Shown: positions 23,650-36,440, numbered from the stretch's first letter. The stretch is DNA of 64,000 nucleotides from Sphaeramia orbicularis (GCF_902148855.1 NC_043974.1:21701950-21765949), one strand, 5' to 3'. The notes: generated from the sequence alone by a model not told the origin. Made by a program: numbers and translations.

Positions 23650-24380
23650 CACAACAAACCCCGCTCCTCACACTTATTGTAGCTTATTTTGGCATCGATC
23701 CAGCTGATGTCATCATGTCTATGTGTGCTGATGTCCGCATGTCAATTGCCTCTATATATGTGCCAAGTTTGAAGTAAATTGGAACAAAATGGATGTTTTT
23801 ATAGATGTGAAATTTCACCCATTATAAGTAAATGGTAGAAAAAAAAGATTTAAAAAATTCAGAAAAAATTTAAACTTTGATCTACTTTTCCTAAAATGTA
23901 ACCACATCTATTCTAGGTCACTGGCAATATATAAACCCAATTTGGTATGGATTCAACCAATAGTTTTGCCACTACAGACATTTGAAATTTCGCCCATTAT
24001 AAGTAAAGGGGGAAAAAAATATTTTAAAAAATGCAAAAAAAATTTAACTTTGACCTACTTTTCCCAAAATGTAATGAAATCTATTCTGGGTCACTGGCAA
24101 TCTATAAACCTAATTTGGTATGAATTCAACCAATAGTGTTGCTGCTACAGACATGTGGAATTTTTCCATTATAAGTAAATGGCACAAAAAAGATTTTAAA
24201 AATTCATGAAAATTTTTATGTTGATGTACTGTTCCCAAAATATAATCAGATCCATTCTGGGTAACAGGCAATCTATAAACCCAATCTGGTATAAATTCAA
24301 CAAATAGTTTTGCTGCTGGAGTGTTAAGAAACAAACAACAAACAACTCCTTGCCTCCCCTTCGAGGGGGGGGGGTAATTA
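23650..24380 (-). repeat. Interspersed repeat family R, copy 2
   Basis: The reverse complement of the 6455-7045 family with about four tandem subunits, ending in CTTGCCTCCCCTTCGAGGGG. The uninterrupted CTATATATGTGCCAAG at 23752-23767 is the empty site for the Tc1 insertion in unit C. Confidence 0.65.
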
Positions 24381-25102
24381 TGAACTAACAGAGCCTCAAG
24401 TGTTTTGACAGCTTGTCCTGTCCTATGTGTATTTTACAGACCGAAACATGGAACACCTTATTATAACCTCCCAGATTTCAGATCTGATAATGCTCGGTTT
24501 TTGTTGTACTATGTGAATGAAGCTGCAGCTTGCTGGTCTATGATGGGGTTTCACATTGAAGTGTAAAGGTTTTTCACCTGGATATGTTTATGGCAAGCTG
24601 AGTGAGCATTTATTAGATATCCTTGATATCCACAGCCGTTTTGCTGCTCTAGTAAAGCAAAACGTCACACTAGTTTACTAGTGAGGGGCAAAAACGTGCA
24701 CTAGTTAACTAGTGAAGGCCAAAATGTTCACTAGTTAACTAGTGGATGCATTTTTGCCATTCCTAGTTTACTAGTGCAGCTAAAATCTCTCACTAGTTAA
24801 CAGTAGGAGCCAAAAATGTTCTCTAGTTAACTAGTGAATGCATATTTTACCTTACCAGTTTACTTGTAAAAGCCAAAATCCTCACTAGTTAACTAGTAGA
24901 TGCATTTTAGACATACTAGTTAACTAGTATGGTACAAAATGCCTACTAGTAAACTAGTTGAGCATATGCTAATGAGGAGGTGGGTACAAAGATTAAACCG
25001 AAGCTTCCTATTGGCTTTTCCTGGAAGATTCCCACCTTAAAGTAAAATCATGTCCCAAGGCACGGCTGCACATTACGCATTTCCGGTGGAATATCAGGAC
25101 GT

Positions 25103-27134
25103 TTCACAGAAGGCTAATTTTCGATGCCGGACGGGGAGATTTGAAGCGGATGAAAGCAGGATCGTGGCAGTCGTTCAGATTCACTCGTTTGTTGGAATTG
25201 CCTAAAGTTTCCCTCAATGATTTATTGAGGCTCCAGGACAATTAGCACAGCAAACCCGAGAAAGTGTTTTACGTTTTTTCCGTCTTCCGATCAGTGCAAT
25301 GTTGAAGGTAAGTTACCTTAGCCATCCTAGCTAACATTAGCGTTGGGCTGTTGGAATCTGTTCAGCAGCAGATAATCACGTTATTAGAAACGCAATTTAA
25401 TTTTTATTTTGACAGTGTTGGGTAAAAGAGGCCGAGAAATGAGATCTGTGTGAGAGATCACCGCTATTCTGCTACTGTATGAAAAAGGCAGAGACACAGA
25501 AGAAGCTGAGAGTAGGACGAGTAGCTTAAATGTCACGTTCAAAGTTCTGCTGAACTTGTCCTGAGTTTTCTTTTCTAACGTTGCAACATTTCAGTTTCAC
25601 TAACCACAGAAGCAAAAAAATATGTAGCTGCTATTAATGATTACTGCACATAATTAAGATGAATAAAAACATTGTGGAGTTCACAACAGATCAAAGTAAA
25701 GACTAAACCTTTGCTAAAAATGTAGCAGTGCAGTTCCAGGGTAGGTGAGTGTGGAGGTTGGCATGAATTCTAGTTCTGTAACACTGTAAATAAACAGGGT
25801 AGAAAATCTAAATGTCACTTACTTGGCTACCCTCTAAACTGCCCATGTTCAATTTCAAAACTGTCTTGTCTTTGACAGCTTGAAGCACATATAGATATGG
25901 TTCCAACATTATTGCTGAGTAACTGATGTACTTGACACCAATTTACAATCTTTGTTTGTGTATTTCAGATGAACCTACAAGATTCTGGAGGCAAGTGCTT
26001 TAAAGGACATTGACTGTGGCATGTGCAAAATATTTCTGACAAGTGCGGAAGCAGATCAAAGCAATGGATTTGTATGACTTTATTACCTGTGCCCATGATG
26101 ACATATTTGCAGCTCATACAGACAGATCTTTGTTAAGGTCATTGAAAAAGTGATGTGATATTTAAAAAAACAAAAACAAAAAAAAAACAACTTGCCAAAA
26201 TACTTATGAACAAGTCACATAGAAGGGACACAATGCTGAGAATGAATTCATACTGTTTTTATTCATGTATTTTTTTGGTCTTTATTCTGATTAAAATAAT
26301 TGTTTCACAGCACTGTTTGAAGGTGTTCCATTGCATTTCTGCTTGTACTGTTGCTTGCTCTGACCTAAACTAAGGGCCTTTTTTGGTAGTGTGCCAATAG
26401 ACAGGCTACTGTGTAAAGTGGATTTATACTGCATGTGAGTGAAAGAGGGATGACTGTACTGAACATTTCACGCGCCTTCATCCTTCAAATAAGTTCCTCA
26501 ACATGGACTCTGTCTTGTATTAGACTGTGTCTTCCTGACCTCTGGCCCTGACAGTCTTTGACAGAAGGTAAGCATGTGGACTTTGCAGGAACATGTGAAA
26601 AAAGTGACAAAACGTACAAATTAAAAGTTACTATTGAATACACAGTATCAGAGACCTCATCAGTCTTATGCCATATCTGTTTTTAAAAATTAATTTAGCA
26701 GAAACCATAATAGCTCAATTTGTAGGTCTAAGCAAGTACTTTAACATGCCATTCAGGAATAATCACCAGATATTTAATAAAAAAACATGAATTTATCATC
26801 ATTGATAAAGTAACAGAGTAAGGAAAAATGCACAGCAGTTATTCAAGGTTTGGAAAAAATGCCAAAAAGTGCTGTTTCTCAAGGAAAGTGCAAATATTTA
26901 GCATACCACACTTTTCTTAATATATGAGAGTACATTATATCCAATAATGAAACTAACATTATTATTTTAGTTTTAAAAAACAATTCATGGTTGAGGTGTT
27001 TGTTCAGTGTGATGCACCATAATAATCAAAGATTTTATCAAGATACTGATAAAATTATCAGTCTTTGGCAACATAGGTTTCATTACTTCATTTAATATCT
27101 TTCTGCTGTGTGTGTTTGTGTGTGTATGTATAAA

Positions 27135-27168
<34 letters not shown>

Positions 27169-27171
27169 TAT

Positions 27172-27245
<74 letters not shown>

Positions 27246-27713
27246 GATGAAATGTATAATATGCGATTAGACAAAGGCATATATTTTGAACATATTTATT
27301 TACACATTGCTATTAACATTCAGAATTTATGCTTTACAACCTTAACTGTTCTTAATTTACACTGTAAATTAAAAATTGTAAATTAAAAATTAGTTTTTTC
27401 TCATATATGTTCTGATATATCCAGTTGTAATTCAGGTACAAATTAAACAGTTTTAGAAACTTAGAGGTCTATGTCTTTCATACTGAGTAATCAGAAATAT
27501 GGTTTTGGAGAAAAAATAAATTGGCCCTGATGTTCACTTTTGCTTGGCCAGGCCCAGTAGCTCTGCACTCTACGGTCGGCGGAAGTAATTTAACGTCCTG
27601 AGATTACAAATACTGATGCTCTGTCTGGAAAAAAAAAAAAAAAAAAAATTTCTGTAATTCTTCATGATGTATGTCCAGATTTTATTTAATAAAGTTGACG
27701 GATTAAAAAAAAG
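25103..27713 (+). other. Interior of the long-TIR element; possible captured transcription unit
   Basis: The GC-richer left end holds ATGTTGAAG followed by GTAAGT at 25308-25313, a good donor. TTTGTGTATTTCAG at 25956-25969 is a good acceptor, and the joined frame stops after 17 codons. The right end has AATAAAG (27688-27694) followed by an A-run that abuts the right arm, like a polyadenylated transcript end. It looks like a spliced, mostly non-coding transcript unit. No protein family was recognised. Small open frames such as 26155-26373 are not supported. Confidence 0.35.
27126..27242. repeat. Poly(A) and (TA)n tract
   Basis: An A-run (about 27132-27151) followed by a long TA dinucleotide tract, interrupted once by TACACATA. 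Confidence 0.95.
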
Positions 27714-28239
27714 ACGTCCTGATATTCCACCGGAAATGCGTAATGTGCAGCCGTGCCTTGGGACATGATTTTACTTTAAGGTGGGAATCTTCCAGGAAAA
27801 GCCAATAGGATGCTTCGGTTTAATCTTTGTACCCACCTCCTCATTAGCATATGCTCAACTAGTTTACTAGTGGACATTTTGCACCATACTAGTTAACTAG
27901 TATGTCTAAAATGCATCTACTAGTTAACTAGTGAGGATTTTGGCTTTTACTAGGTAACTAGTAAGGTAAAAAAATGCATTCACTAGTTAACTAGAGAACA
28001 TTTTTGGCTCCTACTAGTTAACTAGTGAGAGATTTTAGCTGCACTAGTAAACTAGGAATGGCAAAAATGCATCCACTAGTTAACTAGTGAACATTTTGGC
28101 CTTCACCAGTTAACTAGTGCACCTTTTTGCACCTCACTAGTAAACTAGTGTGACGTTTTGCCTTACTAGTGCAGCAAAACGGCAGTGGATATCAAGGATA
28201 TCTAATAAATGCTCACTCGGCTTGCCATAGCACAGAAAA

Positions 28240-28610
28240 TACAGTCGCAGAGAAAGATTATTAGACCCCCCTTGTTTTCTTCAATTTCTTGTTCATTTTA
28301 AAGCCTGGTACAACTGAAAGTATATTTGTTTGGACAAATATATTGATAACAACAAAAATAGCACATAATAGTTTAATTTCAGAGCTGATATCTATCCATT
28401 TTCTGTGGTTTTCTTGATAATAACCAAATCACTTCAGTTCTTAAATCAATATCTATGGCATTGTACTGACAAAAACAATGCTTTTAGTCATTCCATGTTT
28501 CTTTTCTGTCTGTTTTAGTCACATGATACACACAGGAGTTAGTACCTGATTGCATAACCATTGTTTTTGGTGAATTTTGATGGTCTAATATTTTTTTCCA
28601 TGACTGTATA
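28240..28610. mobile_element. M1 MITE, copy in unit C
   Basis: Termini ACAGTCGCAGAGAAAGATTA and TTTTTTTCCATGACTGTA. It is orthologous to the copies at 591 and 19488. Confidence 0.65.
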
Positions 28611-28761
28611 CGTCACATCTACACAGTATATAATCATATACACAGATAAACTATGAGGGAAATTCAGTCCTACATCTTAATGAGAAGAGTTGCCCACAGC
28701 AGATGGTTCTCTGGTTTGTTAGAATGCATGAAAAGTATAATAATCTGATTTTAGAGCCATT

Positions 28762-31700
28762 CTACATCTTCACAGTGGAGTACATGCATTCACTCTTGGT
28801 GTTGTTCCTTTGTCGTCTAAATGTGTTGGGGACGTTTATAGTCAAAGCAGCATAGTGGGGGCTTTCCACATTCTGGTAAACAAACAAAAAAAAAAGATCA
28901 GTTACATTACAGACGTTAAAATGCTGGCTGTTATTTCAAAAGGTAATTAAACCCTTTAAGCATCAAAGTCACAATATTGCAACAAGCAACATACACTTTT
29001 TGATATTGATATCAAAATTGAATATGTATAAAAAAAACAAAAAAAATAAATAAATAAAATAAAAATAAATAATAATAATGATAAATTTGCCTAAAGGGTT
29101 ATTTAGACAAATCTTACCTCTATGTTTGTTGTAGAAGGAGCTGAAAATCGTGCTTGAGACTCTGGTTGTGTGACACAGATATTCGCATATTATTACAAAT
29201 AAATAACTGTTCAAGCAGCAGAATATGATTCAAACAGCATCAGTTACCTTCTGACTCTGAGATGCTCATCTTTTTCATCTTGTACAGTAAGAAACCCAGT
29301 AAAATTATCAGGACAGCGAACACCACAGCTCCACTCCAGTAATAAACAGAGACTCCATCACCTGCACATGAAATGAAATATCACTTCAGATAACTTTGTT
29401 TACTCCCTAGAGCAGGGGTGTCAAACTCATTTTAATTCGGGGGCCACATTCATCTTAATTTGAGATGAAGTGGGCCAAACCAGTAAAATAATAACATAAT
29501 AATAAATAAATAATATCAACTCCAAACTTTTTTCTGTGTTTTAGAGCGAAAAAAGTAAATTTACATTATGAAAAGGTTTACATCTACAAACTGTCCTTTC
29601 AAAAGATGTGAATAACATGAACAAACTGAAAAAAAATAAGTGTAATTTTAACAATATTATGCCTCAGTTTATCATTTACACATGTTCATTATAACTTACA
29701 GATCACAGTGGATCTACAAATACGCAAAACATTTAATAACAGATGGAATATTGTTAAAATTGTGCTTCTCTTAAGACGTTTCAGGTTGTTCATATTTGTT
29801 CAGGTTATTCACATTTTTTGAGAAATTATTCTTTGTTTTAGCAAATATTTGCAAATATTTACATTTACAAAGAGAAAAATTTGGAGTTGTCATTATTTAT
29901 ATGTTATTATGATAGTATTGAATTGGTCTGAATGTGGAACCTGAACTAAAAGGATTGTTTATTTCTTCAGTGTAATTTTTGCATTTCACAAATTCATTCC
30001 AAGGGCCGGACTGGACCCTTTGGCGGGCTGGATTTGGCCCCTGGGCTGCATGTTTGACACCTGTGTCCTCGAGGCAATTTCAGTAAAAGTCACTATATAA
30101 ATGATGTAGTTTGCTTTAAGGTTTAGACGCAACATTCAAGCCAAATGTGGGTACTACATATCTCAAAGAAATGCAACAATGAAGCAAAATGATGCAAGAG
30201 TTTGTCAGTTTTAGTTAAAAATGTTGATGAAAAGCCTCCAACCATGCGCCAGTCTTCTATGAATTTAAGAAAAATACTGATGTGGATATGAAAACATTTG
30301 TGATTATGCATATGTTTTATAGCTACCAGCTTTCTTTCACAAAAATGGCCAGATAATAGTAACAGTAAAATACACAGGTCCACAATTTTTTAGAAATGAT
30401 TTGCTTCAGAGATTAAATGTGCTAAATGTTACGTATTTTAATAAGATTAATTGGAAAATAAATGACAAAAGTGCCGGTTTGCTGATATTTTCAAGGTATA
30501 TGATTAAGTGTTATTACACTTATATTGGTTTATGTACATTTATATAATAGTTTTTTAAATCTTCCACTAAATAGAACCTGTAAAGTGAATGTATTCTAAT
30601 GTGCAGACAGTGTTTTGAAGTAGATCTTGCAGCTCTGAGACAAATATTCCTCTTGAGTCAAACCCATTCTCTCGTTAATTCTTGAATTTCACATTTTGAC
30701 CCAAGGCTGTATCTTGGAAAGTTCAGCCAACCAGCATTTTTGACTTGATTTTTCTTTATCAGTGACTCTCATGTGGTAAAATTTCATTACTTTTATTCTG
30801 GAAGCATTTTCCTTGTAGACCAGTGATATTATAGAAAATCTTAAACTCCTTCCACTACTACCAACTACTACCTTGGACACAGACTGCACTTAAGTCCCCT
30901 GAAATTCAAAGGACAACCCAGAATTATAAGATCTAAAAAGTATTTGAGGCCACAACAACACAAAAATAGATACATAACAAGCAGAGCAGTATATGAGACA
31001 TGAGTGGGTCCACAACTTTAAAGTCTGTTTCTGCTAATCATTAGATGATTTAGAAATAATCTTGTTTTTTATTACATAAGCTGTCCTTTGTAAGTTGGAA
31101 TACTTACACTTAAAGTTCACTGTGGTCCCGTTTCCAAACAGTACATGTCCACATGATGCAACAGCACAGTAGTAGGTCCCAGCATGAGGATAATCCACAT
31201 CCAGTATGGGCAGGTTGTACACACAGGTGTGTGTTTGTGTGTCATTTTTCTTCTCACACTGGTGATTTGTGCCTCCGTGGGTGTAGATAATTCCTGGTTG
31301 AGGGTCTTCAGACTTTTTGAACCAGTAAACACTGTGTTGTCCATCACAGGTCCCAGTATGAACCGTACAGTTCAGAGTCACAGAGTCTCCTGGATGGACG
31401 CTCTCAGATTCAGACTGATGGACCGAAGTCTGGATGTTAAAATCTGAAGCCTTTACATTAACAGTAATGCTCTCCAAGAATGTAACTTTGCTTGATTGAC
31501 TATTTATGCAGAAGTAGGTAGCTGAGTCTGAAACACGTAAATCTGAGATGTTCAAGTGGCAGTGTTCTTTTGTAGTGTCCAGTGTGAAGCGTGGGTTGTT
31601 CTGGAATTCACTGTCAAAAACACCAACTGAATCGTAGGAATAACAGGTAGATATAAGTCGTGGCATCTGTCCTACAGTTTGCTTATACCAGTGAAACCAT

Positions 31701-31974
31701 GTTCCAGATGGAAAAAAACATTGTAAAGATACACTGTCGCCTATATTTGCTGAAATTAATCCACTTTTTTGACGATCGGATGGGGACTGTCGCAGATCAG
31801 TCACCTGAGCTGAAGAAAAACAGCAGAGAAACACAAAGAATGAAGCAGAATCAGTAAATTAAAATGAATAATAATTTCCATTAAATATACAAACTGCAGT
31901 CATTAAAGACACAACTCACCCATTTTCCCCGTGAACAGACATGTCAGATAAAACACAAAGATCTGAGACGCCAT
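28762..31974 (-). CDS. nitr: NITR gene C: V + I Ig domains, ITIM-like tail
   Basis: Exons: 31920-31974, 31108-31809, 29248-29361, 29118-29161, 28762-28872; 1026 nt, 341 aa. The leader is identical to A (MASQIFVFYLTCLFTGKM). The V domain runs LQCFFPSGTWFHWYKQ to SATYFCINS. The I domain keeps six cysteines with CDGQHSVYWF and YYCAVASCGHVLFGNGT. The membrane segment follows a GVSVYYW stalk. The tail has VESPHYAALTI and ECMYSTVKM. The linker and tail exons carry several changes from B (QARFSAP, NTFRRQRNNTKSE). Intron 2 holds both the shared M2 MITE and a hAT MITE unique to C. Confidence 0.88.
29413..30065. mobile_element. hAT MITE (CAGGGGTGTCAAAC family) in gene C
   Basis: It begins CAGGGGTGTCAAACTCATTT and ends TGTTTGACACCTGTG. 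The 8-bp duplication is CCCTAGAG (29405-29412) against TCCTCGAG (30066-30073). Gene B at 20652-20661 (CCCTAGAGGC) shows the empty site, so the insertion postdates the B/C duplication. Related copies are at 52794-54200 and 54308-54991. Confidence 0.85.
30373..30825 (+). mobile_element. M2 MITE in intron 2 of gene C
   Basis: Orthologous to 20967-21421: same termini and same insertion point. Confidence 0.75.
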
Positions 31975-32073
31975 CCTGTTCAAATTGTTGTGTTGAATGA
32001 ACAAAAAAAGCTCAGATTTTCCACTACATAGTGTCAGGTGTCATAGTGTAACTATGTCCTAGTTAACAAACAT

Positions 32074-32093
32074 GATCATGTGATCACAGCCAC
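32074..32093 (-). promoter_or_regulatory. TCATGTGA palindrome upstream of gene C
   Basis: TCATGTGA lies at 32076-32083, 102 bp upstream of the start, as in A and B. Confidence 0.35.
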
Positions 32094-33163
32094 TGTTAGC
32101 ATCAGGGCTGGTTGATGAGAAGGTTTGATATATTTACTGGAAGTGTGACAGTAGTTGCATTATCAGTAATGTTAGTGTTATTTTGTGGTTGTGGTTTGAT
32201 CAAATTGATAAAGATTTGGAAGTTTAAACGCTTACTTTAGAAAAAAGTGCAAGACTCAAACACTTCCTGCTAAAACCCACAAAATGTCACAGCTGAGGTA
32301 CATAGAAAACAAAAGTCATGGGATTAAAAGTGGCTCTGTGACATTGCTTTTCTGCTTTCATAGCAGGAACAAACACAATCATAATCAAACACAAGTTAAA
32401 GTAATTTATGTTGAAGAAGTGTAAGGTTTAACAGTGAAGTAAATTCATATCACAGGGAATAAGTGAATTCATGTATTTGATAAAAATATATTAACAGTGT
32501 TTATCCAGTTAACTATTTACATTTACATTTGCAGAATCGTTATTTACACATTGAATTATTCTCATTAGTAGTAGCCTATACAAACTGTGTGCCTTTCTAA
32601 ATCACTTTCATTTGCCAATCTAAATACTGCTAGCTCCTGATTGGTTAGTTCAGTCATGTGAGGATAGGTGTCAGGATGTGTTGTGGCAGTGTGTGAAAAC
32701 TAAAGCACTGTTCAAGAAGAAACCTGTCTCTGTCCTGCTGTCTCATTTTATAAAGAATGAACCGTTAACCACCAACGAACCCTCACGTTGCATAAATAAC
32801 ACATACACTGACACATGCACTGGTGTTAGTATTGTACACACTTCCATGTCGACTGGAGCTTTCACTGTGCTTGTTCTCGACCTGATGAAAGGACTTTTAG
32901 TCAGAGGAAGTGGGTACGACTACAGTTCAAATGAAGACACACGCTTTACCACTGATGTCGTCAAAGCGAATTTGTGCTCATCAAAGTACAAGTGACACGT
33001 CACAATCTTGTGTGATTTTACTGCAACAGAAGTGAAAAAAGTAGGTCCCAGGCACAACAAACCCCGCCCCTCGCACTTATTGTAGCTTATTTTGGCATCG
33101 ATCCAGTTGATATCATCATGTCCATGCATGTGCTGATGTCCGCATATCAGTTGCTTCTATATA

Positions 33164-34792
33164 CAGTACAGGCCAAAAGTTTGGACACACCTTCTCATTC
33201 TTCGCATTTTCTTTATTTTCATGACTATTTACATTGTAGATTCTCACTGAAGGCATCAAAACTATGAATGAACACATGTGGAATTATGTTCTTAACAAAA
33301 AAGTGTGAAATAACTGAAAACATCTCTTATTTTCTAGTTTCTTCAAAGTAGCCACCCTTAGCTCTGATGACTGCCTTGCACACCCTTGGCATTCTCTTGA
33401 TGAGCATCAAGAGGTAGTCACCTGAAATGGTTTTCACTTCATAGCTGTGCCTTGTCAGGGTTACTTAGTGGAATTTCTTGCCTTATTGATGGGGTTGGGA
33501 CCATCAGTTGTGTTGTGCAGAAGTCAGGTTGATGCACAGCTGACAGCCCTATTGGACAACTGTTAGAATGCATATTATGGCGAGAACCAATCAGCTAAGT
33601 AAAGACAAACGAGTGGCCATCATTACGTTAAGAAATGAAGGTCAGTCAGTCTAGAAAATTTCAAAAACTTTGAATGTGTCCCCAAGTGCAGTCGCAAAAA
33701 CCATCAAGTGCTCCAACGAAACTGGCTCACATGAGGACCGCCCCAGGAAAGGAAGACCAAGAGTCACCTCTGATGCTGAAGATAAATTCATCTGAGTCAC
33801 CAGCCTCAGAAATCGCAAATTAACAGCAGCTCAGATTAGAGACCAGATGAATACCACACAGAGCTCTAGCAGCAGACACATCTCTACAACAACTGTTAAG
33901 AGGAGACTGCGTGAATCAGGCCTTCATGGTCAAATAGCTGCTAGGAAACCACTGCTAAGGAAAGGCAACAAAAAGAAGAGATTTATTTGGGCCAAGAAAC
34001 CCAAGGAATGGACATTAGACCAGTGGAAATCTGTGCTTTGGTCTGATGAGTCCAAATTTCAGATCTTTGGATCCAACCGCCGTGTCTTTGTGCGACGCAG
34101 AAAAGGTGAACGGATGGATGCTACATGCCTGGTTCCCACCGTGAAGCATGGAGGGGGAGGTGTGATGGTGTGGGGGTGCTTTGCTGGTGACGCTGTTGGG
34201 GATTTATTCAAGATTGAAGGCAACCTGAATCAGCATGGCTACCACAGCATCCTGAAGTGACATGCCATTCCATCCGGTTTGCGTTTAGTTGGACCATCAT
34301 TTATGTTTCAACAGGACAATGACCCCAAACACACCTCCAGGCTGTGTGAGGGATATTTGACCAAGAAGGAGAGTGATGGAGTGCTGCGCCAGATGACCTG
34401 GCCTCCACAGTCACCGGACCTGAACCCAATCGAGATGGTTTGGGGTGAGCTGGACCGCAGAGTGAAGGCAAAAGGACCAACAAGTGCTAAGCATCTCTGG
34501 GAACTTCTTCAACACTGTTAGGAAACCATTTCAGGTGACTACCTCTTGATGCTCATCAAGAGAATGGCAAGAGTGTGCAAAGCAGTCATCAGAGCTAAGG
34601 GTGGCTACTTTGAAGAAACTAGAATATAAGAGATGTTTTCAGTTATTTCACACTTTTTTGTTAATTACATAATTCCACATGTGTTCATTCATAGTTTTGA
34701 TGCCTTCAGTGAGAATCTACAAAGTAAATAGTCATGAAAATAAAGAAAATGCAAAGAATGAGAAGGTGTGTCCAAACTTTTGGCCTGTACTG
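33164..34792 (+). mobile_element. Tc1-like DNA transposon, full length, inactive
   Basis: It begins CAGTACAGGCCAAAAGTTTG and ends with the inverse, CAAACTTTTGGCCTGTACTG, with TA on both sides. The inverted arms are about 200 bp. Total length is 1629 bp, usual for Tc1. It is inserted in a family-R repeat that is uninterrupted in unit B, so it arrived after the B/C duplication. Confidence 0.93.
33577..34521 (+). pseudogene. Tc1-like transposase, three premature stops
   Basis: One continuous frame from MARTNQLSKDKRVAIITLRN to LWELLQHC with in-frame stops at 33652, 33793 and 34258. The helix-turn-helix DNA-binding half is in the first third. The DDE core is visible: WSDESKFQIFG, then FQQDNDPKHTS, then PDLNPIEMVWGELDRRVK, giving the D, D and E of the DD34E catalytic triad. 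It would catalyse cut-and-paste transposition at TA sites, but the stops make it non-functional. Confidence 0.9.
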
Positions 34793-35275
34793 TATGTGCC
34801 AAGTTTGAAGTAAATTGAAACAAAATGGATGTTTTGTAGACATTTGAAATTTTGCCCATTATAAGTAAATGGGAGAATTAAAAAAAAAAAAAAAAAAATC
34901 AGAAAAAATTTAAACTTTGACCTACTTTTCCTAAAATGTAACCACATCTATTCTACATCACTGGCAATATATAAACCCAATTTGGTATGAATTCAACCAA
35001 TAGTGTTGCTGCTACAGACATGTGAATTTTTTCCAATATAAGTAAATGGGGAAAAAAAAGATTTGAAAAATTCATAAAAATGTTAACTTTGACCTACTGT
35101 TCCCAAAATATAATCAGATCCATTCTGGGTCACTGGCAATCTATAAACCCAATTTGGTATAAATTCAACAAATAGTTTTGCTGCTAGAGTGTTAAGAAAC
35201 AAACAAACAAACAAACAAACAAACAGAACCAATAACAATACCCCTTGCCTCCCCTTCGGGGGGGTGGGGTAATTA
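34793..35275 (-). repeat. Interspersed repeat family R, copy 3 (with 33020-33163)
   Basis: A continuation of the unit C counterpart of 23650-24380. It has one subunit fewer than the B copy and ends CTTGCCTCCCCTTCGGGGG with an (AAAC)n tract. Confidence 0.6.
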
Positions 35276-35748
35276 TGAACTAACAGAGCCTCAAGTGTTT
35301 TGACAGCCTGGCCCATCCTATGTGTATTTTACACACCAAAACATGGAACACCTTATTATAACCTTCCAGATTTCAGATCTGATAATGCTCGTTTTTTTGT
35401 TGTACTATGTGAATGAAGCTGCAGCTTGCTGGTCTATGATGGGGTTTCACATAGAAGTGTAAAGGTTTTTCACCTGTAGATTGGTATATGTTCGGCCTTA
35501 GCTTTCTCCTACATGTACATCAAACACATGCAATATAATTTTCTACATCTCTAGAACTATGATCAGACTGGAAAATGTCCTGATTTATCTTCAGTCTCTC
35601 AAAATAATCATTGTCCAGCTCTTAAAGTTCCCTGAAGAGCATTTAGTGCACATTCATTGTATTTTTTTCTTGCAGCCAAAGAATTAAATACACAAAACTG
35701 ATCACATACACTGTCTTACTGTTACTGTACATTAGATTTATTTGTTTC

Positions 35749-36275
35749 TTAACCCATAAAGACCCCAAAAACCACTGGAGACCAAACCATCCACTGATCT
35801 AAAATGTTTAATACCTGTTGATCCATTAATCCTATCAATACATGTAAATAAATGGAGTAAAATGCAATTTATCATCTTTTCACGGTCATCAGATATGACC
35901 CATTTGGATGTTCAGGGGCTTTGTAGTTACCGTGGCAACACCGTCATCTTCTACAACATTGATGCACCAGTAAAAGCCATGGAGTTTGATCAATGACAGT
36001 GGATGAAGACAATTGTTTGCTTCATTAATGAAATATTTTGCTGAAAAAGTCCCTTTTTCTTCAGTTTTCTCAGTTTCTGATATTACAGTCAACTTTAATT
36101 TGAGCTTTTATAAAATTTTACATAGTTAGAAAATTAAATATGGGACTGAAAATAAATATGTCACGGAAAAAAACATAAAATACAGAGTATAATATTATAA
36201 TAAATGGTGTTAAATCACTTAAGAAAGGTGAAATAGAGAGAAAAATTAATTTAGCCCTGTATCTTTATGGGTTAA
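35749..36275. mobile_element. pB1 TTAA MITE
   Basis: TTAACCCATAAAGACCC at the left, CTTTATGGGTTAA at the right, TTAA on each side. The core is in reverse orientation to the copy at 45092-45652. Confidence 0.75.
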
Positions 36276-36440
36276 TTACACAAAATGTACATACAAATGC
36301 AGATAAATGTAAATATACATATTTAAAACATCAGAAACAAATTCTACAAAAGCAAGTTTTATTGTATTACTGCAGATCATATGAAAGATATTGAACGTTA
36401 TTTACATCTAAGCTTTAAATCCTTTATTAACAGAGGGAAA

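Larger units (their letters stand above)
19263..24580. repeat. Segmental duplication unit B
   Basis: It contains NITR gene B and its 5' flank through the repeat-R copy. It is nearly identical over its length to unit C (28231-35476) apart from insertions specific to C, and shares its left part with unit A. Its right limit is TTTTTCACCTG at 24570-24580, the same text at which C ends (35466-35476). Confidence 0.85.
24589..28229. mobile_element. Long-TIR (foldback-like) element at the B/C duplication junction
   Basis: The outer ends read TATGGCAAGC then GAGTGAGCATTTATTA on both sides. The inverted arms are 24589-25102 and 27714-28229. Each arm contains about eight spaced copies of ACTAGTTAACTAGT or variants every 35-45 bp (24670-24960 and 27855-28165), then a shared unique part ending ATCAGGACGT. 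The interior (25103-27713) has no transposase. Long subrepeat-rich arms suggest a foldback or Mutator-like non-autonomous element, but I cannot assign a superfamily. It lies exactly between the end of unit B and the start of unit C. Confidence 0.75.
28231..35476. repeat. Segmental duplication unit C
   Basis: It contains NITR gene C and a 5' flank matching unit B. Compared with B it carries two extra insertions (hAT MITE 29413-30065; Tc1 33164-34792). Its left end is shortened: the stretch present in A and B left of the M1 MITE is replaced by the long-TIR element. Confidence 0.85.

Noticed and set aside
24660-24970. CRISPR-like array of short repeats with regular spacers
   Set aside because: The spacers repeat too, the array is mirrored at 27855-28165 as transposon arms, and the host is a vertebrate.
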